Assembly: GCA_963921425.1 (NCBI GenBank)
Contig: OY992835.1
Coordinates: forward strand, 19,158,001-19,222,000
DNA length: 64,000 nucleotides
Reading direction: 5' to 3'
DNA from: Dryas octopetala
Lineage: Eukaryota > Streptophyta > Magnoliopsida > Rosales > Rosaceae
The notes beneath the pieces are model-generated. The model was not told the origin of the DNA and searched no databases. It worked only from the letters and a program-made list of their open reading frames with translations. Position numbers and translations under genes: made by a program. Below are positions 36,216-48,175 of this stretch, piece after piece (positions within the stretch are counted from its first letter, which is position 1; each line of letters begins with the position of its first letter).

Positions 36216-37497
36216 ACTAACCAATATTGGAGTTGTGGCCTTGCATGCATGTGACAATCTATGAAGTACATACTATGCAAAAATGGGGTAGGAGATATAC
36301 GTGAAGCTACTTCGATCTTGATTCCACGATTTCTCAATCCCTGTGATGCCGTTTTGTTTGTTGTATTTTTCTTGATCATGTAATGGAAAATCCATATGAT
36401 CTCCCACTCCAAGCATCATCATAAGGCTGGAAACCTTTTTGGCTTTGTATAATAGAGTTTGATTATTCTTTAAAGAAGCATGAATTGAGAGCATTGTAAT
36501 CCTGGTTGGTTAATTTGCAATTCACATACACTTTTGCAATGGATTATACCACTGGATTTATATAAAATGACATGTTTGACTTTGAATCAAAATTTTGTTT
36601 CTTGTTAGGTTTGCCTCCCATCTTTTCTTTTGTTAATTCAGAATTTTTGGCAGTTACACCGTCGGTAACTGTTATCCTTCTGATGTTTGGTGAACTTTTA
36701 ATTAATTACACTGCCCTCTCAAACATGTCGACAGTGGCAGGTGGTCCTACCCGGAGACGGATTCTCTGCATCTGTAAAATGTGCAGTTCTCTGCCTTTTG
36801 TAATATGTTGTCTACGACTTATTATAAGTGGTTGTATATCATACAAACCAACCTAATGGTCAAAATTTCCTACTCTAGTGAATCTATACCTCCTATAACA
36901 TGACAGAATCTGTGTCTTCGTTTTCTTAGGTGAAAATGATTATAATCTCCCTTGCAGTTACAGTAACCCACTCTCGACACAAGATGTAACATTCGTTATT
37001 TGAGAAAATTGAGGATTATAAAAAACAAAACAACGCTGGTCTATAAATCAAGGCGCTAGCTACTTCTCAGAACTTTCCTGGTGTGTAGAAAATTGAGAAT
37101 AGAGTAATGATGAATTTCCAACTTATTTCTGTTAAAGGTGATGTCTCTTTCTATTGTTTTAGTACTTTTTTATCCTTTATTGACTTTGCTGAATGGAATG
37201 GCTGATATTACGATGCAGTATCTGCTGGAGTATAAGAGCTAAGTAATACTTGAGGACTAAGTATGAGAAAACAATCTCTACCAATACAAAGAAAGTAAGT
37301 GCAGAACACTATTAATTCGACCCCTTCTTCCTTTTCTCTCTGTTCTTGTTTTGCTCTTAGAAAGTTGCTGCTGTATGTATGCGTTTGTCTGAGTACAGCT
37401 GGGGCTAAACTAGAACCCAACATATATATATATATATATGCAATTTCTGTATTAATCTTAACTGCTGGTTGATAATATGTAGCTACTTATATTGTAG
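36216..37497. other. Spacer between the tandem CAX copies
   Basis: Up to about 36620 this is the 3' flank of copy 1 and matches the 3' flank of copy 2 (42043-42435). From ~37057 it holds the short upstream segment also seen at 31416. The rest of the copy 2 promoter/leader (37080-37497), with an (AT)n tract near 37424, does not visibly match copy 1. Its (CT)n leader is absent. Confidence 0.6.
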
Positions 37498-40400
37498 ATG
37501 GGATCCACAGTCGTCGGACAGACAAACCTTGATGAATCTGAGAATGAGAACAGCCATTTTAGCTCAACAGTGACAGTGGCCACCAGTAGTAAAGTAGAGG
37601 CCTTGGATTTCGAGATGGTTCATTTGCATTTAAGGGCAGACGCAGCCAACTCTTATGCATCGATTTCAAAGCTTATATGGATAAGAGCTGGCAGCAGTGT
37701 TCATATTGTCATGCTTAAAGCAAAGATCAACTTGTTACTACCCTTTGGTCCGTTGGCGATTTTGATACATTATGTTGCTGGAAAGCCTGTATGGATGACT
37801 ACATTTCTATACATGTCATCTTAATTTGTATACCAAATGTTTTGTATACAAATTAAGGTGACATATGGTCAAATAGCAGTACTAGTCTTCATAAATTGAC
37901 TTCTTCCGTGGTTTATAGTTCATTGACAGTTACTTAATTTGTATACATTTTAGGGATGGGTCTTCTTCTGCTGCTTATTGGGTGTCGCAGCTTTGGAAGA
38001 GCGTATAGGATATGTGACTGAGTAAGTGCTGGCCTGCCAAGCATTAAATTAATTGTCGCAATTTTTTCAAAGGCTAACTCTTGAGTTTGCCAATTATTGT
38101 GGTGCAGGCAACTCGCTTTCTACACAGGACCAACAGGTACATTTAGAATTTAACTGTGCCAACTGGTGCATGCTATTTTAGTGACTAGAAAAACTAGCTA
38201 GAATGTGGATATTGGTTACTTGTTATGCTGATGCACAATTAGAACAATTACAAAAAGGGACTCTGGGGATGCTCTACAAAAAGAACAACTATTTATAATT
38301 CTGACTAGTGGTATATTTATGACAACCTATTACACTTAGTTGTGACTAAAACTTCTGGTCACGAAATTTACTGTAACTAATTACAGTTTTAATTACAAAA
38401 GTTTGGACTAAAACTTTATGCTACGGAATTTTTAGTTACAATATTTAGTCACAAAAATACATTTAGCAGAAAATCATCGTAACAAAAAATCCCTGTAGCA
38501 AAAAGTTTCGGCCACAACTTTTGACAGCTTTTTGTAACTAAAATAATCATTAGTAACTGTAAATTCGTTACTAAAAGATTTAGGTACAAGATTCACAATA
38601 GTTGTCACTAAAAGACCTTTTTTGTAGTACTGGTTGTAGAATAATATAATAAGAGATCATAGCAGAATGAACCCATAGAGGAGTAGGCGAATGAATTTGC
38701 TGATCATGATTCATGTGCATTTGACAACTAAGATTTGCCAGAAAATGGAGTACTCATATAGTAATGATCTCTTGTCAATTATCTAGCATATTGTGTTATG
38801 CCAAATTGTGAATCAAGACCACATACAAAAACAGTCCACTGCATACAAATTAAACAGATCAGTAGACGCATGTAGAGAAAATTCAGACTTGGTTCTATAT
38901 ATGCGTGCATCTGGTTTGTATGTTGAAGTGGACGTAGTACTGTTTTTGTACGTGATGATTTTGATTATATCAATGTGTAATGAAGTTTTCTGCTACATAA
39001 CACATTGATTGATTAGATAGATTGTCTGCTTAGTACTAGCTAGAAGCCTAGAACGTTTACTTGTCTCCAAATTTTGAAGTTTCTTATTATCTGTATCAAA
39101 TTGGCTGTTTTTTTGCTTCTTCTTTTTTTTTTTTGTTGGGATTGCAGTTGGGGGACTTTTAAATGCCACATTCTTAAATGCAACGGAAATGATTATATCA
39201 ATTTATGCATTAAAGAAGGGAATGAATAGGGTTGTTCAGCAATCTTTGTTGGGCTCAATCTTGTTGAACATGCTCTTACTGCTCGGATGGGCCTTCTTCA
39301 CTGGTGGCATCATTCATTACACGAAGAAAGTTCAGTTTTTCAACAAGGAATTTGCTATCATGAATTCTGGATTGCTTTTGATGGCTGTAACGGGGATAAT
39401 GTTTCCAGCTGTGCTTCATTTTACACATACAGAAGTGCATTTTGGGATGTCGGAGTTAGCTGTTTCAAGATTTTGCAGCTGTGTAATGCTAGTGGCATAT
39501 GCAAGCTACCTTTTCTTTCAAATTAGCGGTCATCATAATCTTAATCATAGACCCATTGATGAGGTCAGTTAAGTTAATTTGCTCAATATATTGTTTTAGA
39601 GTATCTGCGTGCCATTGGTTTTCTGTTTGAACATTATGCATTGGTTTATTCTACATTTCTTCTAATGTTAGTTAATTATTGGGGTTTTTATTGACTCAAA
39701 ACGATACAACCTTAGATAGTTAGATGTTCCATAGGTGCTTTACTTAATGTTAGACAACCATTCTACTCTGACTACCCGGAAAACTTAGTTAGGGAATAAA
39801 CCAATATGTATATCAAGCTAAAACCCTCTCTCTCGTGCAGCACGTAGAGAGGTAACCAAATACAGAGAGCTGCAAGACTACCGTCAACCTTACAAATCAA
39901 TAAATAAGCAGAGAATGAGGATTTAGAGGTTTCAAAGCCAAGACCTCCTATAACCAGATTAGCAACTCATAACTATAATATTGGGGAAAATAAGGGAGTA
40001 CTGTTTGGTATTCTATTGAAAAACTATATGCAAATATCATAACGAAAACAAAAAACAATTTCTGTAAAGGATACCAAATTAAAGACCCAAGTTTTCCAAG
40101 CTTACAGTGGATTTTCTTACTAATGCCACTGCTATTTATCCTTAATATATTTATTTATCTGCAACTGAGGACCTCTCCTAGTGTGTTCTATTCACTTGGG
40201 GATCGATGTGGGTAATTCATCTGCCCACCTTGAACACACACAGGATGAGCTTTGGGCTGTGCTGTGTGTGCTCAACAAGTCAGGTGTTAGTCACATATCT
40301 TGTGTAATATCTCTTTTTCTATTGTTGCAGCAAGGAGACAAGGATGAAGGTTCTGAAGAAGAAGAGGTTCCTGAGATAACTAAGTGGGAAGCAATTGGCT

Positions 40401-42042
40401 GGCTTGCTCTTTTAACGTTGTGGGTGTCCATTTTGTCTGAATACCTTGTTAATGCTATACAGGTAACGTCTATTTGATATTCCCTTAAATTTTTGTATGT
40501 CCTACCTCATAACTAGATCTTGTTTACTCATTGCGTGGAAGTTTTACTCATTTGACATAAACTTGTGCATCAGAACTTGTCCTACATCACTTGGTTCTCA
40601 AGTTACCTATGCCAACATACATTCCTTTTTCTGTATTTGATTGTGATTCTGTGAAGCACATTTCTGATATATTCTTGCTCTTTTGGTTATTAATTTGGCT
40701 GTAGTTTTGTGTAATTATTTAATTACTTAATATACCTGCGATTTTTTCAGGGAGCATCTGACTCGTTTAACATGCCTGTGGCATTTATTAGTATCATCCT
40801 GCTCCCAATTGCAGGAAATGCATGTGCTATCATGTTTTCCATGAAGGATAAACTTGTGAGTGCTTTGAAGATTTGCACACCTCATTTTAGTGACTTCATT
40901 CCTTTTGATTGAGGGAATCAATCTTTCTACAGGACATCACGCTTGGAGTTGCTATTGGATCATCTACAAATATATCCATGTTTGTGGTAAGGAGACTTGA
41001 GTTGCTAATTAATTCTCACTGCAGACCTATGAAAATATGATAGAATGTTATTTAAGAACCATGACCAGCTGCTAGTACTGAACTTGCTTTAAGTTTATCC
41101 ACATTAGTGGTTCATTCCTTGACAGTTTAAGTTTTGGGTCTAGTGATTATTTACATGGTATCAAAGTTTTGATTTGCTGGAGGTCATGAGTTTGAAAGTT
41201 TCAATCCTCATTTCCCACTTTTTTGTTGACCTACAAGGTATATGGTGGGGCTGCACCTAAATGTCTGTCTGACTGTGCTTCTAATAGTCTTGAGAATGCA
41301 CATGAGAGAGGGTGTTAGGCTGATATACATGACCATTCCCCAATCACTTAAGCTTAGGGGTCCGTTGGGTGTCCAACATAACACATTTCATAACACAGGC
41401 ATACATATATCATTCATTTAAACTTTTTCCTAAATAATAAATAGGAAAAAAAATTAAGAACAGGAAATTAAAGGCTGATAGTTTTTTGTGCTCTTGATAA
41501 TTGTAGATCCCCTTATGTGTAATTGTTGGGTGGATCATGGGAAAGCCAATGGACTTGAATTTTCAGCTCTTTGAGACTGTTATACTGTTTATCACAGTGC
41601 TAGTTGTGGCATTTATGTTGCAGGTTTGTGAGTTACTTCTTGTTTGTCTTGTAATTTCATAATCCTAGACCTTTCTCAGTTCTTAGTTGCTGTTTTTTCA
41701 TTTTGGCTTCATATAAGATTCATTACCTTTATCTTTGTAGGAGGGGAGATCAAACTACTTTAAAGGCTTGATGCTTATTCTGTGCTATCTAATAGTCGCA
41801 GCCAGTTTTTTTGTACACATTGATCCTTCAGGTGGTGAGTCGATCACAAAAAAACTTATTATATGTTTTTATCTGAAAAAATAGGGGATTCTTTCTAACC
41901 CATGTAAAATTCATCTTTGTGTATATACATGGTGGCTTAATTTGTGACACACACCCCTGGTTTGGTATTATTAACATATATAATGAATTGAACTTGGTCT
42001 TAGTTATTTGTTTGTGTGGGCTTTGGTGCAGATGGTAATTAA
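37498..42042 (+). CDS. CAX2/CAX5-type exchanger, tandem copy 2, ion-binding motifs altered
   Basis: Ten exons: 37498-37788, 37954-38021, 38108-38136, 39148-39563, 40331-40462, 40751-40855, 40933-40986, 41507-41623, 41741-41834, 42032-42042; 1317 nt, 438 aa, no stop or frameshift. It is clearly the duplicate of copy 1, yet both exchanger motifs are changed. GNATE reads LNATE (Gly to Leu, L139), and the second motif is shortened from [11 protein letters not shown] to GNACAIM by a 12-nt in-frame deletion, removing the conserved Glu and His. GSSTQISMF also becomes GSSTNISMF. The exon matching exons 4 and 5 of copy 1 is one continuous exon. In this family the lost Glu is needed for ion exchange, so I infer the protein does not transport, or does so very differently. 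The open frame suggests recent origin or retained use, for example as a partner subunit. Confidence 0.9.
38290..38640 (-). mobile_element. CACTA-like non-autonomous fragment in CAX copy 2 intron 3
   Basis: Intron 3 of copy 2 (38137-39147) is 1011 bp against 192 bp in copy 1. Part of the extra DNA repeats GT(A/C)ACTAAAA/TTTTAGT(C/G)AC subterminal motifs in both directions. Read on the minus strand it starts near 38635 with ACTACAAAAAAGGTC, close to CACTA-type transposon ends. The other end is not clear. Confidence 0.45.
41100..41360 (+). repeat. Possible retroelement/SINE-like fragment in CAX copy 2 intron 8
   Basis: Intron 8 of copy 2 is 520 bp against 175 bp in copy 1. The extra DNA contains TGGTATCAAAG (similar to the tRNA-Met primer site) followed by GGAGGTCATGAGTTTGAAAG, which resembles a tRNA-derived box B. 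This is a degenerate, unclassified repeat. Confidence 0.35.
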
Positions 42043-42929
42043 ACTAACCAATGGAGTGGCCATGCATGTGACAATCTATGTAGTACATACATCTACATCT
42101 ACTTATGCAAAAATGGGGTAAGAGATATACGTGAAGCTACTCTTAATTCCACGGTTTCTCAAGCCCTGTGATGCGTTTTGTTTGTTGTATTTTTCTTGAT
42201 CATGTCATGGAAAATCCATATGATCTCCCACTCCAAGCATCAGAAGAAGGCTGGAAACCTTTTTGGCTTTGTATGATAGAGTTTGATTATTCTTTTCATA
42301 AGCAATTAAGCATGAATTGAGCGTTGTAATCTTGGTTTGCAAATATCCCTTTTGCAATGGATTTTCATAAAATGACAGGTCTGACTTATTTGAATCAAGA
42401 TTTTGTTAATTTCTTGATGTTGGGTTTGCCTCCCCGGCCCTTTAATTTTGTTTCTTTTGTGCTCTCTCTCTCTCTCAGAATAATTTTTCAGCCAATTTTT
42501 CGATTTGTTTCAAAACGATTTGTGACATTGACAACAATTTATGCTCATTGGATAAAAAAATTGGTCTCATAAAGTAATTAATTGACTCCCCACTTTCCCT
42601 CTATTTCTTGAAAATTAAAACAAAAATGTGGGAATAGTGCTGACAGTTTGATAACTCCCCCTCCCCACTCTCTCCACATTTGAAACTTTGCTGCCAACCT
42701 CCTCCATCGACTCCTTTCATTCATTATTTTCCATAATTTAGAATGTATTGGAATTATACATCAAATTAATTAATACCCCTATCAACTACACCATCTCACT
42801 CTTATAATTAAAGCACACCAATATTAATTCTTTTTCTTTTTCTATTCTATTTAACCCTTCAAAATTTCAAATTAAGAGCCTCCATTGTTGCTGGCTCTTT
42901 CATATTGACCTCCATATCTCTTCTTCCAT
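42043..42929. other. Intergenic, CAX copy 2 3' flank and TBL promoter
   Basis: Bases to about 42435 match the 3' flank of CAX copy 1. From there to the TBL ATG it is AT-rich, with no gene recognised. Confidence 0.5.
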
Positions 42930-44951
42930 ATGGGTGCATTGGGTACTCCCATTCATGCACTTGTTCTGGTGCTAGTGCTACCACTTCTTGTACACCACCA
43001 GCACCAAGTCTATGGGAAGCAGAACAACATCCTTAACAAGTGTGACATTTACCAAGGAACATGGGTTTACGATGATTCTTATCCTCTTTATGATTCAAGT
43101 CTCTGCCACTTCATAGAGATGCCCTTTGATTGCCAGAGGAATGGTCGACCAGACCACCTCTATCTCAACTATAGATGGCAACCCTCTGCATGCAACTTAC
43201 CAAGGTACGTACTTACCTACGTACCTTTTTTTTATTATCTGTACGGAATTAATATACCTCTACACGTACTCTTTTCTTTGTTATAATCATTTATATTTTT
43301 GTAATGACATAATTAATTAATTAATTCAAATATATAGGTTTGATGGTGAAGATTTCTTGGAGAGATTGAGGGATAAGCACATCATGTTTGTTGGAGACTC
43401 GTTTAGTTTGAATCAATGGCAATCCCTCACATGCATGCTTCATGCAGCCTCGCCACGTTCGGAGTATACTCTTGAGAGAAACCGAAGCATCTCCGCATTC
43501 ACATTTTTGGTATTAATTCTTCTTTAATTACTTGCCAAGTCCTATGGTGTTCCCGTTTACACAATTTTTTTTTTCTTAATTAGTCCGAAGGGAACCGATC
43601 ATTCTTTGAGTAATCGATCTCATTCTATTTGATTGAATTTAATTAGGAAAAAAAATAGTTGGTTGATTGATCAACATTATACTGTATATATATGCAGAGT
43701 CACAATGTTTCTGTGATGGTTGCACGCAATGCACTTCTTGTTGACGTTGTTAATGTCAAAAAATATGGTCGGGTTTTGAAACTCGACACCATCGACCACA
43801 AGGATGAGGAAGCTTGGAAGAACACTGATGTGTTGATTTTCAACACGTGGCATTGGTGGCTTCACTCAGGAAGGAAACAACCGTGAGATCATCAATCATC
43901 ATGATCACTAACTATATATATATATATATATAGCTATCAATTAATTAAAATATATGCTTTTATTGATTAGTTTAAATTAATTAATTCCAATATCGATCTA
44001 TGATATTATATTATTATTATTATGCCTGCCAGGTGGGATTTTATTCAAGATGGAGACACTTTTCATAAAGACATGGATCGGCTTGTTGCATATGAGAAAG
44101 CCTTAAGAACTTGGGCTCAATGGGTTGACAAACATGTTGATCCTACCAAAACCAAGGTCTTCTTCCAAGGCACTTCACCAACTCATTTTAAGTAAGTTTA
44201 ATTGACAAATAGTATTGTTGAGCATTATTAATTAATTAATTTCTATTGGATCATAATTTTGGTAACTTCATTAGGTTAAGTGTATGTCTAATCTTTCTCA
44301 ATTGGAATATTTATTGAGTATTTCCACTTAACAATTAATTTAAGTTTTTGGGTTGAATACTTCAGTATAATATCAAAGCCACCAAATATAGATCATCTAA
44401 ATCCCAACCACATGGATGTAGAGACAAGCTTGCGCGCACATAAACACTAGTTCCATATATATGGCCTATATATGTTAAACTGAGAATTTAGATCTTTAAT
44501 TGAGTTGATTCGTCACTGAATATGTGTTTATGAAGCATAAATGTAATGTTTACAAAATCAAATAGTTTAAATTTTCATGTTAATTAATTACATCACTCTC
44601 AATATTGTTGTTACTAAAACTAAAGATATATGAGCATGTTGTGAAATCAGTGCAAGTAATTGGGGGTACCCTGAAGGGAAGAACTGCAGTGAAGAGACAC
44701 AACCACTATTAGAGCCACCATACCCAAGAAGACCTCATAGAGCAGAAGTGATAGTGGAGAAAGTGTTGAGTGACATGTCAAAGCCGGTGCACCTGCTTAA
44801 TGTAACAGGACTGTCACGGAGGAGGAAAGACGCGCACCCATCAATATACGGCAACGGAGGCCACCACGGCATGGACTGCAGCCACTGGTGTCTCGCCGGA
44901 GTTCCTGATACTTGGAACCAACTCCTTTACGCTGAGCTCATTCGAAGTTAA
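42930..44951 (+). CDS. TBL: Trichome birefringence-like (TBL/DUF231) protein, TBL42/43-like
   Basis: Five exons: 42930-43204, 43338-43509, 43698-43882, 44033-44191, 44651-44951; 1092 nt, 363 aa, a normal length for the short TBL subgroup. The N-terminal hydrophobic stretch ([15 protein letters not shown]) is a signal peptide or anchor. The TBL domain opens with [20 protein letters not shown] and has the conserved [13 protein letters not shown]. The PMR5N-type GDS motif is [11 protein letters not shown] (Ser113), and the esterase-like D-x-x-H motif is [15 protein letters not shown] (D339, H342). Members with tested activity O-acetylate cell-wall polysaccharides (xylan, mannan, pectin) in the Golgi; this subgroup's substrate cannot be set by sequence alone. 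The second motif position is GDSF where many relatives have GDSL; the catalytic Ser, Asp and His are all kept. Confidence 0.93.
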
Positions 44952-46424
44952 AATATTTTGGATGAAATTATATATTTGTACCATATTCTTTACACACATA
45001 TGTACCACATACTATAAATATATGAAATTAAAGAAATAAGGGAAACGGCATTTCTAATAGAGTTAGTTCTATTTTTGTTAGAGATGTAGTACACTGTACA
45101 CATGGTAAAAAAAATGTTTCTTATGGTTTAAGTAATTTCGCTGGTGGAGTGAAATTTTCTTTTGATTTCAGTTGAATTAGTACTGCAGAGAGAGTGTTGG
45201 CGTCAAATAAATAATGTTTCTTCCATAATTTTGTAGGAAGAAAACACAACTAAGGTTGCTTTGGAATAGTCTGTTTTTTCTGGGCTGTGGTTGGCCAAAA
45301 GGGCCCAAACCAAACAAGAGTATCAGGATGGACCTGGTCTTAGCAAGGCCCAAAGGCTTACATGAAGACCCAAACTCAAATAAAAACTCAGCCTGGCAAG
45401 CGAGTCAACCACACAATTTTGGCTCCCTGTATATATGCATCTGTGTACAAAGATGTTATCAAGTGCAGGCACATTAATTCTATATGGAAAAGGAAGACAA
45501 TTGTTCATTTGTTCTAGTGTAGCTGTATAGTGTTGTTTCTGGGCTTAATTAGGCCCACCAACTTTCCCTAAAAAAAAAAGAAAAAAGAAAAGAAGACAGT
45601 TCTTTAATTATCTAGTACCCAATTCTTAGTAAATTACCATATATAGTTGTGTCAAAACCTCATGAAAGTAAAAGCCATTCATACACATACACACACTAAA
45701 TCCAAGTTTGCTACTGGTTGTAGCAAGCTAGTCTTAAAGATAAATGATGATATATACAGGTGGAAGTCAAAGTTTGGCAATCAGTGTTGTCATTATCATA
45801 TGACTCACGTTGTGTGGACTCTTGACTAATTTGTTATTTATCTCTGCATGCAAATTGTTATTAATTAATTGTACAGACAAGACTACAACTACAAGCATGC
45901 ATATATGGACATTTTTGTTAAGTGCACTGAGCTAGACTTGAGCACTGAGTCTTCTCTCTCGCGTCCCCACACGGCCTCACCCACCTGTCCTCATTCACCT
46001 TCATAATTACAACTTACAAACTTAGAATGGAAATGTGTTGTCCATATATGTGCATTAATTGAACGTTGAATGGTTGTGATCGACCTTGTGGCCCACTTTG
46101 TACATGAGCTGTAAAATGCATGCATGCACATTTTGGTTGCTACTGGTTTAATATATATTGAGAAATTTGGTGAAATAACCCTTTTTAATATTAAACTTAC
46201 TTGTTTCACTCTCATTCTTAAATTTAATTTTTTTTTACTCTTTTATCTATTTTTGGATAAAATTACCCATGATATACATACTCAAATTTCACTACAGATC
46301 TCAGCTCATTGATGAACTGAGATCTCTCCTTTAGCCTAAAAACTCTCAGCCCCATTATCACCTTACCTACTGCACCATCAATGAAAATGATGAATATGCA
46401 TACAACTCATATATATATATATAT
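44952..46424. other. Intergenic, 3' of TBL gene
   Basis: No gene recognised. AT-rich, with short A/G runs near 45570-45595 and a TGCATGCATGCA palindrome near 46117. Possible poly-A region for the TBL gene just after 44951. Confidence 0.45.
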
Positions 46425-46600
46425 CAATAATGCTAGTTCTCTTACATTTTTTTTACCACATTTGTATTCCATCTGATGTGTCATTACTTTATTGGAAGGG
46501 TATTTATTTTTTCTTTTTTAGGTTTTATTTTTTTAATTTGTAATGTCCAATATATAAATGCTATGTAAGATGGTATGAAATTGTTATATATATATATACA
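46425..46600. mobile_element. MITE-like repeat, second family, copy 2
   Basis: Matches 27924-28110 in order and wording (AATAATG, GATGTGTCATTACTTTATTG, GTCCAATATATAAATG, then TATGTAAG). Its right end is lost or displaced by the fold-back starting at 46602. Confidence 0.55.
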
Positions 46601-46601
46601 A

Positions 46602-46996
46602 GAATGCTCTAAAACTAACTAGTTAGTAAGTTAATATAAAACTAACCATCATGTTAGGCCCACCGCACAATGTAATCTCAAAATCCGAACCGTCTCTTTT
46701 TTAGGCCCTATTTCAAAGATCATCCATGTAAAAAATCTCCAAATTCGGAAATCATTTAGTCATTTGATTATAACAACAACTATTTATATGCTTTTATTGA
46801 AAACACTGATCGTCTATTTATTTGATCTCAATTAGATGACTAAATGATTTCCGATTTAATTGATTTTTTGTAATGATGATCTTTGAAGTATAACCTAAAT
46901 AATTGACGGTTTGGATTATGAGATTAGTTATGTGGTGGTCCCAAAAGCATGGTTAGTTTCGTATTAACCTGCTAACTAGTTAGTTTTAGAGCATTC
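46602..46996. mobile_element. Fold-back element, well-preserved arms
   Basis: Starts GAATGCTCTAAAACTAACTA and ends with its exact inverse (TAGTTAGTTTTAGAGCATTC). Arms are ~190 bp, joined near 46800, with few mismatches. It contains the AATCGGAAATCATTTAGTCA phrase, close to that of the 26489-27083 element, so the two belong to related families. (TA)n tracts on both sides hide the target duplication. No coding. Confidence 0.85.
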
Positions 46997-47154
46997 ATAT
47001 ATATATATATATATCTCGTAATCCCAAAAGTTAGAAACTCATATTTGTTCTAATCCCAAGAGTTAGAAACCCAGATGTGGGTTTTCTTCTTTAACGAGTA
47101 ATCCCAAAGTCAAAAACTCAAATCATGGGTCAAGCAGATGAGTCGATGCTATCA

Positions 47155-47246
47155 ATGCAGAGGACGAGTCTGACTCCAACGACGCTGCCGATGAAAGCTT
47201 GACGAGCTGCGATGATGACATGAGCTTATGGGACTGTCTTCAATAG
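47155..47246 (+). other. Possible captured acidic coding fragment
   Basis: A short stretch reads DESDSNDAADESLTSCDDDM then SLWDCLQ and a stop, rich in Asp/Ser and slightly GC-richer than its flanks. No family recognised. It is too short to call as a gene. Confidence 0.2.
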
Positions 47247-47344
47247 TCTTTTTTGGTTTCAATGAAACTAATTGATGTAAAAGAGAAATATAAAACTCAG
47301 ATTTAAAATATTTTGTACTTGGAATTCAAATGGGTTTTGTTTTA

Positions 47345-48175
47345 GGAAATTGAATCTAATGACCCACTTATCCATACTAGTTATTTTTATAACCCAACTT
47401 TTCAAAACTTACTTTTATAACCCTTTTTGCACATGAAAAGACAAAACTACCCTTCATATAATTAAGGGTTAAATACAAAAATGGTCCATCAACTTTACAG
47501 TGAATTTCAATTTGGTCAATTAACTATAAAAAATATCAATTTGGTCCACAAACTTTTCAAATTGTTTCAAAGCAGTACAAACGCTAACTTCCACCTGACA
47601 ATTAACGGAATTGGTCACATGAAAATGTGATAAACGAACTAAAATGTCTCTGAAAATGTGGTCATTTGATGTGCACATGACTAGTTTTCGTTAAATTTTT
47701 CGATGGAAGTTAATATTTGTACTACTTTGATACAATTTGAAAAGTTTGTAGACCAAATTGATATTTTTTATAATTAGTGGACCAAATTGAGATTCACTGT
47801 AAAGTTTGTGGACTATTTTTGTAATTAACCCTATAATTAAACCTTTACTTCTTTTTTTCTCTCACTTCCCCCTCCCCCCAAATAGAGATCATGGCGTGCG
47901 ACCCGAAATCGTTTTCCATTTGTGTGTTGCAACTGGTTTCTCTAGTAAAATTGCAAAACATTGAATTAAAAGTTATTGCAAACCATTTTTCATTTGTCAA
48001 GGGTATGTGGGGGGAGGGGAAGAGAAGAGAGAAAAAAAAAAGTAAAGGTTTAATTAGTTATATGAAGGGTATTTTTGACTTTTCATGTGCACAAAGGGTT
48101 ATAAAAGTAAATTTTGAAAAGTTGGGCTATAAAAATAACTAGCCTCGATAAGTGGGTCATTAGGTTCAATTTCCC
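47345..48175. mobile_element. Mutator-like element (outer), carrying a nested element
   Basis: The left end reads GGAAATTGAATCTAATGACC and the right end its close inverse. Arms are ~160 bp once the inner element is removed, and include the CTTCATATAATTAA and CCCCCTCCCCCC stretches on both sides. The target duplication is only weakly visible. An internal frame (47891-48142) has no recognisable domain. Confidence 0.75.
47466..47831. mobile_element. Mutator-like MITE nested in the outer element
   Basis: 366 bp, starting GGGTTAAATACAAAAATGGT and ending with the inverse, TTAACCC. Arms ~120 bp with phrases such as TCAATTTGGTC and its complement. Flanked by a perfect 9 bp duplication, TATAATTAA (47457-47465 and 47832-47840), the size expected for Mutator-like transposition. 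It cuts the left arm of the 47345-48175 element and so is the younger insertion. Confidence 0.9.

Noticed and set aside
47891-48142. 83-codon frame inside the outer Mutator-like element
   Set aside because: No recognisable domain; part of the frame is the inverted arm itself.
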